Source: an uncultured Pseudomonadota bacterium
GTDB lineage: Bacteria > Pseudomonadota > Alphaproteobacteria > Rs-D84
DNA length: 64,000 nt
Reading direction: 5' to 3'
Assembly (NCBI GenBank): GCA_947307295.1
Contig: CAMZIQ010000001.1
Coordinates: 168,968-232,967 of the forward strand
Shown here piece by piece: positions 50,353 to 59,487 of the stretch. A program made the position numbers and the translations under genes. The notes under the pieces were generated by a model. The model was not told the DNA's origin and searched no databases. It saw nothing but the letters and a program-made list of their open reading frames with translations. Within the stretch, counting starts at the first letter, position 1, and every line of letters starts with the position of its first letter.

Positions 50353-51237
50353 ATGCGTTCAGAAAAAAATCAAAAACAAACCAGATTAAAAACGTGGTTA
50401 TTTACAAAACCTCTTATGTTTGCATTTATGTGTATGGTTTTGGGAATTTTATTTGGTCTGATTTATGCATTAATACAAACTTTTTTAAACTTTGAAACTT
50501 TGATACCTATGTATATATTGGCAACATTAACATTTATTTTGCCAGTATGCTATTTGATAAAAAAACTGCCTCATGAAAAAATATCTCAATCTGATTTTGT
50601 TGCGATAACTAATGGCGCAGGAATGATATCTTTCATAACTTCATTTTTCGTTGTAATTATTTTTGGTTTATATACTCCTGCAATAAAACGCGCATTTATA
50701 ATGTTTAATTTTTCACATCCGATATTATCCAACATTTTACAAACAACAATAATATTCTTTGTTATATACCTAATCGGTGTCGCGGTGGTCAGCATTTATG
50801 CAAAATACAAACGCGCGGTCACTATTGGCATATCTCCATCAAAGGTCATTTTATCCATGCCTTTTGCATTTTTATTAATGTGGGCACCTGGGTATTTAAT
50901 AAAAAACCAAGAAACAAAATCAAACTTAGAAATCAAATCAAACTGGTATACACAGTTTAATAAATGGGTATTATCCAACTTTAATAACACACTATTTGTT
51001 TTTCTAGTTTTAATATTTTGTAAATGCACCTTCACCACGATACCAGCGCTACCAGTATTAATATTATCTGCGTTGTTGTTAATCATCTATACATTATGGT
51101 ATGTAAAACACAAACCGGATTTTATCAAAAAAATTAACGAAGGATATGCGTTAACCGCGATATGTATAAACCTAGCAATCTTAATCGCTGTTATTGTGTC
51201 ATTGGTACAAGTATATAAAAATATTCTTATAGCATAA
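50353..51237 (+). CDS. multi-span membrane protein, unknown
   Basis: The 294-residue protein has about seven hydrophobic segments (for example PLMFAFMCMVLGILFGLIYA, MISFITSFFVVIIFGLY and IIFFVIYLIGVAVVSIYA). I see no catalytic motif or transporter signature. The ATG at 50353 is preferred over the TTG of the track, with AAAAGGA upstream. It follows sufC by 23 bases and precedes the AI-2E transporter by nine, so it shares their transcript. It may be a transporter or a scaffold; no evidence chooses. Confidence 0.55.
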   Translation: MRSEKNQKQTRLKTWLFTKPLMFAFMCMVLGILFGLIYALIQTFLNFETLIPMYILATLTFILPVCYLIKKLPHEKISQSDFVAITNGAGMISFITSFFVVIIFGLYTPAIKRAFIMFNFSHPILSNILQTTIIFFVIYLIGVAVVSIYAKYKRAVTIGISPSKVILSMPFAFLLMWAPGYLIKNQETKSNLEIKSNWYTQFNKWVLSNFNNTLFVFLVLIFCKCTFTTIPALPVLILSALLLIIYTLWYVKHKPDFIKKINEGYALTAICINLAILIAVIVSLVQVYKNILIA

Positions 51238-51246
51238 GGAGATGGC

Positions 51247-52293
51247 ATGAATAATTTAATATTTTTTCTTGCACTGATATTTTTGTTATGGATTGGTCGT
51301 TCAATATTTATCCCATTATTATTCGCAACATTTTTATGGTATCTGTTAAATGCTATCGCTGCATATTACAGAAAAATAATGCCTTGTTATAAAACCAGTA
51401 CTGGCACATGCAGAATATCAACAAAACTATATAACATCATATCTGGAATATTATCTGTTTCAACCATAGGCGGTATCATATATCTATTTGCTACACAAAT
51501 AAAACCTATGTTAATAGAACTTTATCAAGCAACCCCTATTTTACAGCAAAAACTTTTGGTATTCAGTAATTTTATATCAGATAAAATTGGTATCCATATA
51601 GATATAAATTGGATACCAAATTTGCCAGAAATTGCCGGATATGTCGGTGCTTCGTTAGCAGGAATCGCAACATCAACTGGCATGGTGTTAATATACCTTG
51701 TATTCATGTTCATAGAACAAAGCTCTTTCAGTAAAAAGATTGATGCGATGCCTATATCAAAATTGAAATCAAAAAAATTACATTTCATATTAAACAGCAT
51801 TGACGAAAACATGAAAAAATATTTGTTCACAAAGACTTTTATATCTGCAGCTACTGGGCTTTGCGCATATATATCATTAAAATTGATTGGTCTGGAATAT
51901 GCTAGTGTTTGGGCATTTATAATATTCATACTTAATTATATTCCAACCATTGGTTCTATATTGGCGTGCGCTTTGCCTATTGCATTTGCTTTGATAAGCG
52001 GTGACACATGGCATTTACCTTTGTTTACAGCAATCGCTTTGGTTTCTTTGGAAATCATTTTTGGAAATATCATAGACCCAAAATTAACAGGAAAAACTCT
52101 AAATATTTCCACGCTAGCCATTTTGATTAATTTGGTATTTTGGGGAATGATTTGGGGACCAGCAGGTATGTTTTTCAGCGTTCCGATTTTGGCAGCTATT
52201 TACATTACTACGGCCCAATTTTCATCAACTCGTTGGATTGCAACATTGCTTTCAACCGATGGGAAAATTCCTGACGAAACCCAACCAGATTAA
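51247..52293 (+). CDS. AI-2E family transporter (PerM-like)
   Basis: The 348-residue membrane protein has about eight spans. It shows the family's C-terminal region: LNYIPTIGSILACALP, EIIFGNIIDPKLTGK and WGPAGMFFSVPILAAIYI. Members export small hydrophobic molecules or ions, sometimes the AI-2 signal or Na+/H+. The substrate cannot be read from sequence. AAGGAG precedes the ATG. Its stop overlaps the convergent ruvX gene by four bases. Confidence 0.85.
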   Translation: MNNLIFFLALIFLLWIGRSIFIPLLFATFLWYLLNAIAAYYRKIMPCYKTSTGTCRISTKLYNIISGILSVSTIGGIIYLFATQIKPMLIELYQATPILQQKLLVFSNFISDKIGIHIDINWIPNLPEIAGYVGASLAGIATSTGMVLIYLVFMFIEQSSFSKKIDAMPISKLKSKKLHFILNSIDENMKKYLFTKTFISAATGLCAYISLKLIGLEYASVWAFIIFILNYIPTIGSILACALPIAFALISGDTWHLPLFTAIALVSLEIIFGNIIDPKLTGKTLNISTLAILINLVFWGMIWGPAGMFFSVPILAAIYITTAQFSSTRWIATLLSTDGKIPDETQPD

Positions 52294-52736
52294 ATACGAT
52301 TCAACATCGCAATCGCATTTTCTAGAATTATTTTTGCAGACACAGAATCTAATTCTTGTTTAATTTTTGTGATGCTTTTACGCCCTATTTCTTCTTGGGC
52401 AGCGATGCTCGTTAGATTTTCAGGCACAAAAATTATCGGTAATTCGGTTTGTTTTGATAATAAATCAGCAAATTCACGTACTAACTTTGTAGTATCGCTA
52501 TCACTACCATCAGCATGCAAAGGAAGCCCCACAACAATCCCAATGATTTTATCAGTTTTGATTATGTCCATAACACTTTGAATTAATTCTTCTTGGGTTT
52601 TGACGTATAATTGGGGTCTAGCAAACACAAAACCACGATTTTCGTCCGATACAGACACCCCACACCTACGCAAACCCCAGTCAAGACCAACTATACGACC
52701 AATTCGCGGAAAATCCTTGTAATCTAATAAAATCAT
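52290..52736 (-). CDS. ruvX: Holliday-junction resolvase-like RuvX/YqgF
   Basis: The 148-residue RNase H-fold protein opens with RIVGLDWGLRRCGVSVSDE, containing the first metal-binding Asp. It has GIVVGLPLHADGSDS in the middle and a C-terminal DSVSAKIILENAI with the final Asp. YqgF family members process the 5' end of pre-16S rRNA and may act on junctions. The start follows a weak site. It is a single gene between convergent and divergent neighbours. Confidence 0.9.
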   Translation of the reverse strand: MILLDYKDFPRIGRIVGLDWGLRRCGVSVSDENRGFVFARPQLYVKTQEELIQSVMDIIKTDKIIGIVVGLPLHADGSDSDTTKLVREFADLLSKQTELPIIFVPENLTSIAAQEEIGRKSITKIKQELDSVSAKIILENAIAMLNRI

Positions 52737-52773
52737 TGTATAATACCCCTTGGTTTAAATAATAGGATTGAAA

Positions 52774-53070
52774 ATGGCATTTAGCAAGCAACAATTACAA
52801 AAATTTGCAGATTTGATAAAAATCGAAATTCCTGATGAAAAATTGGAAAAAATGAACATAGACAGCGTTGTGGAATGGCTGGATAAATTGCAAAAAATTA
52901 ATACAACTGGTGTACAACCAATGTTATCCCCTGCGGAACATAAATTACCTTTGCGCGAAGATATTGTAAGTGAGCCAAATATGCGTGATAAAATATTGGC
53001 TAATGCCCCAGATAAAACCGGTGTATCGCGTGGTTATTTCGCGGTTCCAAAGGTTATGGACGGGGATTAA
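52774..53070 (+). CDS. gatC: aspartyl/glutamyl-tRNA amidotransferase subunit C
   Basis: GatC stabilises the GatA-GatB complex that converts Glu-tRNA-Gln or Asp-tRNA-Asn to the amidated forms. The 98-residue protein begins MAFSKQQLQKFADLIKIEIP and ends with KTGVSRGYFAVPKV, both typical GatC ends. The TTG of the track is rejected for the ATG with AGGA six bases upstream. It is separated from gatA by three inserted genes, which is unusual. Confidence 0.93.
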   Translation: MAFSKQQLQKFADLIKIEIPDEKLEKMNIDSVVEWLDKLQKINTTGVQPMLSPAEHKLPLREDIVSEPNMRDKILANAPDKTGVSRGYFAVPKVMDGD

Positions 53071-53072
53071 CA

Positions 53073-53474
53073 ATGATAAAGAAAAGAACAACTAAGCACA
53101 TATACAGATTATGGTCTTTGGATTTAAATGTCCAAGGGCATCCATCTTGGATGCATAGTTCTGGATATTTTTATAACGGCCGTTCCAACAACAAAATACG
53201 CATTACCAAGAAAACGCTTTCACAATTAAAAGATGCCAAAGTTTGCAACTGTTTAATAAATATGCATATTGAAACGGAACAATATAATTTTACTGGTGCA
53301 GGAATTCCTATGATAAAGAAAGCACACATATTTTGTGATGATATCAAATTCCATTGCACAAAAAAACCAGAACAACATCACAGTATTTGGGACTGTATCG
53401 ACAACATGCGCAAAGGGAAATGCCCCTATAAAATCGCACATAAATTGTATCCCAACAAATATAAAACGAGATAA
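53073..53474 (+). CDS. unknown protein with a Cys/His C-terminal box (gat insert 1)
   Basis: The 133-residue protein has a mixed, basic sequence with a Cys/His-rich end (FCDDIKFHCTKKPEQHHSIW, then DCIDNMRKGKCPYKIAHKLYP). The last part matches the ends of the next two genes in position of the final Cys, K-x-A/I-x-K-L and basic residues. It has no signal peptide, so it should be cytoplasmic. It starts two bases after gatC. A zinc-ribbon or RNA-binding role is possible but unproven. No family is recognised. Confidence 0.58.
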   Translation: MIKKRTTKHIYRLWSLDLNVQGHPSWMHSSGYFYNGRSNNKIRITKKTLSQLKDAKVCNCLINMHIETEQYNFTGAGIPMIKKAHIFCDDIKFHCTKKPEQHHSIWDCIDNMRKGKCPYKIAHKLYPNKYKTR

Positions 53475-53488
53475 GGAATTATAAACAC

Positions 53489-54367
53489 ATGGCTATATGC
53501 GGTTTAACATTTGACGAAGCAAACATAAAAATCAAATATCTTGGTATGCCTGAACATATCACAAATATTTTATTATCAAATGGGATTGATACCGTACATG
53601 ATTTGTCTGCAATCTTTGATTCCGACAAATTAAAAAAATTATGTGAAAAGAACAATATCAATTTCGACGAATTTGAACGAAACTTTTTTGATTGTTTGCA
53701 CGAATATTCTTGGCGTGAAACTAATGTCCTTTTAACATCACCACGTAATTATGATTATAGTGGCGATTATAGGACACGCAAATCCCCCCAGGAAATACAA
53801 GATTATTTAAACACAATTAAAAATATTAATTCCAAAGAAACAACACGTTGTGGTTTTAGTGTATCTTATAATTTGGAAGAAATACAAATAAGTTTATGGA
53901 ATACCACAAAAATATCACAACTTAGAAAACTTGCTGATGGTGCAAAAAAGGATCAATTAATAATAAAAATTAACCCAGATTATCACGGCTCAGAACACAA
54001 GGAACATATGTCATGTCCCATCCAATTTCTTTCTCCATCTGCCACTTATGGTTTTGGTAATCCCATATACAGCTGTACACAATGTGTTCGTAACGGCGAA
54101 TGCCATAATCCTTTGATTAGAAAATATATTGGTGAATTTTTATTTCCAAAGAACCACCAAGATGAATCGAAAAAATATATACTAACAAAAAGGCAATTAA
54201 ATATGCCTGTAAAAGAATTAGGGGTCTCTAAATATATAGTAGACTGCTTACAAGAATACTATAACATACAAATATTAAGTGATGTTATGGAATTTATAAA
54301 AGCCAGAGGAACAACAGCGTTACCGTATCAGTTAATCCAAAAACTTGAACGCATTAAGAAAAAATAA
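53489..54367 (+). CDS. unknown protein, HhH-like ends around a Cys-box domain (gat insert 2)
   Basis: The 292-residue protein has three parts. The first, residues about 15-70 (LGMPEHITNILLSNGIDTVHD), and the last, residues about 240-285 (MPVKELGVSKYIVDCLQEYY), both read as helix-hairpin-helix folds like the RNA polymerase alpha C-terminal domain. The middle (about 100-230) has a SPQEIQDYL start and the Cys box SCTQCVRNGECHNPLIRKYI, shared with the next gene. The alpha-CTD resemblance is by eye and needs a profile search. If real, the protein may contact DNA, RNA or RNA polymerase. It lies between gatC and gatA in one transcription run. Confidence 0.55.
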   Translation: MAICGLTFDEANIKIKYLGMPEHITNILLSNGIDTVHDLSAIFDSDKLKKLCEKNNINFDEFERNFFDCLHEYSWRETNVLLTSPRNYDYSGDYRTRKSPQEIQDYLNTIKNINSKETTRCGFSVSYNLEEIQISLWNTTKISQLRKLADGAKKDQLIIKINPDYHGSEHKEHMSCPIQFLSPSATYGFGNPIYSCTQCVRNGECHNPLIRKYIGEFLFPKNHQDESKKYILTKRQLNMPVKELGVSKYIVDCLQEYYNIQILSDVMEFIKARGTTALPYQLIQKLERIKKK

Positions 54368-54387
54368 ACCAATGGGGGACAAACCAG

Positions 54388-54825
54388 ATGCTAATGAACA
54401 AACGCATATACGAAGTCAATATCATGCTCAAGGATTGCTATTATTCGCACAATCCTGACGAACGCGGTTTTCGTTTTGACCCCATGACTAAAAAAGAAAT
54501 CAAAGAGTATCTTGAACAGGTAGAACAAGAAATAAAACCTTATACCAGCATGCCCGAAGAATCTTGCCTTTATCGTTTTGGAATAGAATTCAATGAAGTG
54601 CAAAATGCTAAAATTTATCTTACAACTCCTCTTTTGGGCGCTCCAAAAAACGTTTCGCAAAAATTTTTCGGTTATTTAAACATAGAATTTAACCGAAAAA
54701 ATTGTGCAAAATGCAAAGAACAAGATTGCTTAAAAAACATAACCACAGGCAAATGTCAAGACACTCTTGCCCGCAAACTTATCGGTGAAAAATTATTCAA
54801 AGACAAATACACAGCTCAAAAATAG
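54388..54825 (+). CDS. unknown protein with Cys box (gat insert 3)
   Basis: The 145-residue protein resembles the middle of its left neighbour. MTKKEIKEYLEQVEQEIK corresponds to SPQEIQDYLNTIK. RFGIEFNEVQNAKIYLTTP corresponds to CGFSVSYNLEEIQISL. The Cys box NCAKCKEQDCLKNITTGKCQ precedes LARKLIGEKLF. C-x2-C-x4-C and a later Cys form a likely zinc site. No signal peptide. It starts 20 bases after the previous gene, with a GGGGG stretch before it, and ends nine bases before gatA. An ATG two codons later is possible. Confidence 0.58.
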   Translation: MLMNKRIYEVNIMLKDCYYSHNPDERGFRFDPMTKKEIKEYLEQVEQEIKPYTSMPEESCLYRFGIEFNEVQNAKIYLTTPLLGAPKNVSQKFFGYLNIEFNRKNCAKCKEQDCLKNITTGKCQDTLARKLIGEKLFKDKYTAQK

Positions 54826-54834
54826 GAAAAAAAC

Positions 54835-56304
54835 ATGATAAATCTAACCATAGTCGAAGCACTTAAAAAACTTAAATCTCGTGAAATCAGCGCGACTGAA
54901 TTAACACGCGCTCATTTGGAACGTATTGAAAAATATGGCGATAAATTAAATTGCTATATCACACGCACACCGGAACGCGCACTTGCTGACGCAGCCGCGG
55001 CTGATGAACGTATTGCAAATGGAAATGCACGCGCACTGGATGGCATTCCAATTGCTATGAAAGATTTATTCGCAACCAAGGGGATTCGCACAACTGCGGC
55101 ATCTCACATGCTTGAAAATTTTGTTCCAGAATATGAATCTACAATTTCACAAAAATTTATTGATGCTGGCACAGTATTGCTTGGTAAATCTAATTTAGAT
55201 GAATTTGCAATGGGGACATTTTCTAAAACTTCCTATTTTGGTGCACCAGTAAATCCATGGCAAATTGAAAAACATTTAACAGCTGGCGGTTCATCTGGTG
55301 GTTCTACCAGCGCAGTCGCAGGCGGTCTTGCAATGGGTGCAACAGGAACTGATACAGGTGGTTCGATTCGTTTTCCGTGTTCTATAACTGGCTTGGTCGG
55401 TATGAAACCAACATACGGTCTGTGTTCACGTTGGGGTTGTGTTGCTTTTGCTTCCAGTCTTGACACACCAGGTCCAATTGCAAGAACGGTAGATGATACC
55501 GCCCTGCTCTTATCAATCATGGCTGGTCACGATGACAAAGATTCTACCAGCGCACCGAATGCACAATTTATCGTTGATGGTGAATTAAAACCTATATTGG
55601 GCGACGGTAAAAAATTGCGTGTTGGTGTAATCAAAGAATTCAATAACGTTCAAATCTCTGACGATATGAAAACATTGTTTGAAAAACGAATTGCAGATTT
55701 GAAATCTTTGGGTGCAGAAATTGTCGAAGTATCAATTCCAAATGTATTAGATGCATTGGCGGCCTATTATATTATTGCACCAGCAGAAGCATCTTCAAAC
55801 CTTGCACGCTATGATGGTGTAAGATATGGTTTGCGTGTCGAAGGCAAAGATATTTACGATACATTCAAAAAAACTCGTGCCGCAGGTTTCGGCGAAGAAG
55901 TTCAACGCCGTATGTTAATCGGTACAGCCGTTCTGTCTAGTGAATCTTACGAAGTATATTTTATGCAGGCTGCACGCGTTCGCCGTATGATTGCGGACAG
56001 TTTTACAAAGGCTTTTGATAATTGCGATTTAATCGTATGTCCATCGGGCGCTGGAACGGCATTACCACTTGATTCAGATTTAACCCCGTTGGAATATTAC
56101 GCATTAGATTTATTCACGGTCGCAATGAATTTGGCTGGTATCCCGGCGGTATCTGTTCCATGTGGTTTGGCACAAAATGGTTTACCATTGGGGATGCAGG
56201 TAGTTGGTCGTCGTTTTGATGATATGCGTGTTTTACAATTGGCAAAGCATATCGAAACAGCCACAGCATTCGATAATCGTCCAACAAAAGTTTTGGGGGA
56301 ATAA
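54835..56304 (+). CDS. gatA: aspartyl/glutamyl-tRNA amidotransferase subunit A
   Basis: GatA is the glutaminase. The 489-residue protein has the amidase signature: catalytic Lys in AMKDLFATKG, cis-Ser in AGGSSGGSTSAVAGG, and nucleophile Ser in TGTDTGGSIRFP. The C-terminal part (GIPAVSVPCGLAQNGLPLG) is also conserved. It is complete and typical. It follows the three inserted genes by nine bases and shares their transcript. An antisense tRNA-Phe begins five bases beyond its stop. Confidence 0.96.
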   Translation: MINLTIVEALKKLKSREISATELTRAHLERIEKYGDKLNCYITRTPERALADAAAADERIANGNARALDGIPIAMKDLFATKGIRTTAASHMLENFVPEYESTISQKFIDAGTVLLGKSNLDEFAMGTFSKTSYFGAPVNPWQIEKHLTAGGSSGGSTSAVAGGLAMGATGTDTGGSIRFPCSITGLVGMKPTYGLCSRWGCVAFASSLDTPGPIARTVDDTALLLSIMAGHDDKDSTSAPNAQFIVDGELKPILGDGKKLRVGVIKEFNNVQISDDMKTLFEKRIADLKSLGAEIVEVSIPNVLDALAAYYIIAPAEASSNLARYDGVRYGLRVEGKDIYDTFKKTRAAGFGEEVQRRMLIGTAVLSSESYEVYFMQAARVRRMIADSFTKAFDNCDLIVCPSGAGTALPLDSDLTPLEYYALDLFTVAMNLAGIPAVSVPCGLAQNGLPLGMQVVGRRFDDMRVLQLAKHIETATAFDNRPTKVLGE

Positions 56305-56309
56305 AAAAA

Positions 56310-56385
56310 TGGTGGCTAGAAGTAGAATCGAACTACTGACACAGGGATTTTCAGTCCCTTGCTCTACCAACTGAGCTATCTAGCC
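56310..56385 (-). tRNA. tRNA-Phe (anticodon GAA)
   Basis: Read on the minus strand, GGCTAGA pairs with TCTAGCC; the D arm has AGCTCAGTTGGTAGAGC. The anticodon arm AGGGA-CTGAAAA-TCCCT has anticodon GAA. GTTCGATTC is the T loop and CCA is encoded. It lies antisense between gatA and gatB, five bases from gatA. Confidence 0.96.
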
Positions 56386-56398
56386 ATCCGTGAAAGGT

Positions 56399-56427
56399 AT
56401 ATTAAAGTATAAAAAACTAAAAAGCAA
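56399..56427 (-). promoter_or_regulatory. tRNA-Phe promoter
   Basis: On the minus strand, TTGCTT (56427-56422), 17 bases, TAATAT (56404-56399). It sits within the gatB leader. Confidence 0.65.
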
Positions 56428-56439
56428 GGAAAAAGAAAA

Positions 56440-57966
56440 ATGTTTACGATAAAAGGCAAAACACAAGAATGGGAAGTAGTCATCGCGCTCGAAACCCACA
56501 TAGAAGTTTTATCCAACAGCAAGATTTTCAGTGGTGCATCTGCTGATTATAATCCAACTGTGGCTCCAAATACTCAGGCTTGTATGGTTGACGTGGCTAT
56601 GCCTGGCATGTTGCCAGTATTAAACAAATACTGTGTTGAACAGGCGATAAAATTCGGTCTCGGGATAAATGCCGAAATTTCTAGACATAGCCGTTTTGCC
56701 CGCAAACAATATTTTTACCCTGACCTGCCCCAGGGCTATCAAATTTCCCAACCAGTAGAAGAGCCTCCGGTTGTTGGTCGCGGATGGGTTGAAATTATTG
56801 GTGATGATGGAAAGCCGAAAAAAATTTTAATTGAACGCGCCCATTTGGAACAAGACGCAGGAAAACTAAAACACGATATGCATCCAACGAAATCTTTTGC
56901 CGATTACAATCGTACAGGGGTAGCCTTGTTGGAAATTGTATGCTTTATAGATTTGAATAATCCTGAAAACAAATCCTATATTACTTCACCAGATGAAGCG
57001 GAAAGATACCTGCGTCAAATTCGAGAAATTGCACGCGCATTGGGTGTATCAAAGGCTAATATGGAAGAAGGTTCAATGCGTGCAGATGTCAATGTATCTG
57101 TACGTCCCGTGGGCGCAAAATACTTTAATGAAAGATGTGAAATAAAAAATATGGTATCTTTTAAATTTATCAAAGCAGCCATTGAATACGAAGCCAAACG
57201 TCAAATCGAAATATTAGAAAACGGTGGTATCATTGAACGCAACACTATGAGATACAATCAAAGCGAAGGAACAACATCTGTTTTACGCAGCAAAGAAGAT
57301 GCTCTTGATTACCGTTATTTCCCGGATCCAGATTTATTGGAATTGGAAATTACCGATGAAGACATTGAACGCATCAGAAAAACTATGCCAGAATTGCCAA
57401 CTGCTACACGTGCCAGATATATCAATGAATACGGTTTATCTGAATATGATGCAACACGTTTGACCGAAACAGTTGATATTTCACATTGGTATGATGCGGC
57501 GGTAAACGGCAAAAAAGAACGTGCAAAGCCGGTTGCTAACTGGTTGATTTCTGAATTATTTGCACATCCAGAAAATATGGATATTGAAAACAAGATTACG
57601 GAAAATTCTGATCCAGATGCACCACGTATCATTACACCTGCTAATTTGGCTGAATTGGTCGATATGATTTTATCGAACGAAATCAATGGAAAACAAGCCA
57701 AAGAAATATTCATCAAAATGCTGGACGGTGAACGTGGAACTATACATGAAATTGCTGATAAATATGGTATGAAACAAATTACAGATACGGGCGCAATCGA
57801 ATCGGCTGTGGATGAAGTGATTAAAAGCAATCCAGCCCAGGTTGAACAATATAAATCTGGCAAAGTCGGCCTGCTCGGGTTCTTTGTTGGTAATGTTATG
57901 AAAGCAACACATGGTCAGGCTAATCCAGCAATGGTAAGTGATTTATTAAAACAAAAATTAGGTTAA
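56440..57966 (+). CDS. gatB: aspartyl/glutamyl-tRNA amidotransferase subunit B
   Basis: GatB binds the misacylated tRNA and transfers ammonia from GatA. The 508-residue protein shows VIALETHIEVLSNSKIF, MVDVAMPGMLPVLN, RKQYFYPDLPQGYQISQ and the C-terminal YqeY-like helical domain (AKEIFIKMLDGERG). It is complete. It follows the antisense tRNA, so gatA and gatB are separated by a transcription unit on the other strand although they read the same way. AAGGAAAAAG precedes the ATG. Confidence 0.96.
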   Translation: MFTIKGKTQEWEVVIALETHIEVLSNSKIFSGASADYNPTVAPNTQACMVDVAMPGMLPVLNKYCVEQAIKFGLGINAEISRHSRFARKQYFYPDLPQGYQISQPVEEPPVVGRGWVEIIGDDGKPKKILIERAHLEQDAGKLKHDMHPTKSFADYNRTGVALLEIVCFIDLNNPENKSYITSPDEAERYLRQIREIARALGVSKANMEEGSMRADVNVSVRPVGAKYFNERCEIKNMVSFKFIKAAIEYEAKRQIEILENGGIIERNTMRYNQSEGTTSVLRSKEDALDYRYFPDPDLLELEITDEDIERIRKTMPELPTATRARYINEYGLSEYDATRLTETVDISHWYDAAVNGKKERAKPVANWLISELFAHPENMDIENKITENSDPDAPRIITPANLAELVDMILSNEINGKQAKEIFIKMLDGERGTIHEIADKYGMKQITDTGAIESAVDEVIKSNPAQVEQYKSGKVGLLGFFVGNVMKATHGQANPAMVSDLLKQKLG

Positions 57967-57990
57967 TTAAAATAAACAAAGGAAAATAAA

Positions 57991-58179
57991 ATGAGCACAA
58001 AAATTTTGACACTTATCGAACATAGTATAATTACAGGTTCTATATACGGGACAATAGAGGTTCCAGATGATGTAAATTATCAAGAAAGAATCAATGAAAA
58101 AACTTTATCGGAAAAACACAATCAAGCAAAAATGAAAAATACTAACGCAGCAATTCGTCAAAAAACACAACATAAATAA
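57991..58179 (+). CDS. small hypothetical protein
   Basis: The 62-residue ORF has a clear site (AAAGGAAAA before ATG) and sits 24 bases after gatB and five before miaB, in the same direction. The first half (MSTKILTLIEHSIITGSIYG) looks ordered. The second half is charged and helical (KTLSEKHNQAKMKNTN). No family is recognised. The ribosome site and placement support expression, but nothing supports a function. Confidence 0.5.
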   Translation: MSTKILTLIEHSIITGSIYGTIEVPDDVNYQERINEKTLSEKHNQAKMKNTNAAIRQKTQHK

Positions 58180-58184
58180 ACCAC

Positions 58185-59486
58185 ATGCAGAAATTTTTCA
58201 TACAAACTTTTGGTTGCCAAATGAATGTGTATGACGGACAACGTATTGCCGCCATGCTTGAACAACACGGATTTACACAGACAGAAGATGTCACGGATGC
58301 AGATTTAATCATCCTTAATACATGCGCTGTTCGTGCCAAAGCAACTGACAAAGTTTATTCTGCACTTGGTCGCATAAGACGCGCAAAGAAACCAAATGCC
58401 CTACTCGGAATTGTTGGTTGTGTAGCTCGTGAATCCGGGGCGGATGCTTTTAAACGTATACCGGAATTGAATTTTGTTTTGGGTCCACAAAGTTATCATA
58501 AATTGCCAGAGATACTAAAAAATCCAGACACAAAATTATTAAATATTGATTTGGGTGGTTTGGAAAAATTTGACGAATTACCACAAACAACAAAATCACC
58601 TGTGGTTGCATATATCCCAATTCAAGAAGGATGCAATCATTGTTGTACATACTGTATTGTCCCGTATACACGCGGTCGTGAATTATCTCGTCCTTTTGAT
58701 GATGTTATACACGACACGATAAACGCAGCAAAAACTGGTGCAATTGAAATTTGTTTTCTGGGTCAAAATGTGAATGGATATAAATACACAGATGAAAAAG
58801 GCAAACTTTTTAAGCTTTCTGATTTGATATGCGAAACTGCTAAACTGCCCGAAATTCAACGTATACGCTTTACGTCCAGTTATCCAACAGAAATGTCAGA
58901 TGACCTGATTGAAATGTTTGGCATTGAACCCAAATTATTACCATTTTTGAATATGCCTATTCAAAGTGGCAGTCCGCGCATATTAAAAAAGATGAATAGA
59001 CCTGACGATATTGACACATACAAAACAATTATAAAAAAATTAAAAACTGTTCGCCCTGACATTCAAATATCGTCTGATTTTATCGTCGGTTTTCCAGATG
59101 AAACCGATGAAGATTTCGCAGAAACATTACGTATAGCACGTGATATAAAATATATAAATTCATATTCGTTTAAATATTCGCCACGTCCACATACAGCGGC
59201 AGCCATAATGCCTAATCAAATCAGCGAACAAATAAAATCTGTCAGACTTCAACAACTGGACAACCAATTAAATGAAAATCAACGAGAATTCAATATTTCC
59301 TGTATCGGTAAAGAAATGATTTGTCTATGCGAAGGTGATGATAAAACAGGTCGTAATCTCGTATTCCGTACACCTTATATGCAACAATGTATTGTTGAAA
59401 AACCTGATTATAAAATCACAGCTTTACAAAAAATAAAAATCACAGATGCTAATAAAGCTTCATTGCGCGGCGAAATTATTAAATAG
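58185..59486 (+). CDS. miaB: tRNA-2-methylthio-N6-dimethylallyladenosine synthase MiaB
   Basis: MiaB adds a methylthio group to i6A37 of tRNAs. The 433-residue protein has the UPF0004 Cys residues (TFGCQMN, LNTCAVR, VGCVAR). The radical SAM motif is CNHCCTYC, with the three cluster Cys in CxxxCxxC and an extra Cys where Tyr is common, then IVPYTRGRE. A C-terminal TRAM domain ends it (IKITDANKASLRGEI). Complete and typical. It converges on the autotransporter-like gene with one base between. Confidence 0.94.
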   Translation: MQKFFIQTFGCQMNVYDGQRIAAMLEQHGFTQTEDVTDADLIILNTCAVRAKATDKVYSALGRIRRAKKPNALLGIVGCVARESGADAFKRIPELNFVLGPQSYHKLPEILKNPDTKLLNIDLGGLEKFDELPQTTKSPVVAYIPIQEGCNHCCTYCIVPYTRGRELSRPFDDVIHDTINAAKTGAIEICFLGQNVNGYKYTDEKGKLFKLSDLICETAKLPEIQRIRFTSSYPTEMSDDLIEMFGIEPKLLPFLNMPIQSGSPRILKKMNRPDDIDTYKTIIKKLKTVRPDIQISSDFIVGFPDETDEDFAETLRIARDIKYINSYSFKYSPRPHTAAAIMPNQISEQIKSVRLQQLDNQLNENQREFNISCIGKEMICLCEGDDKTGRNLVFRTPYMQQCIVEKPDYKITALQKIKITDANKASLRGEIIK

Positions 59487-59487
59487 A

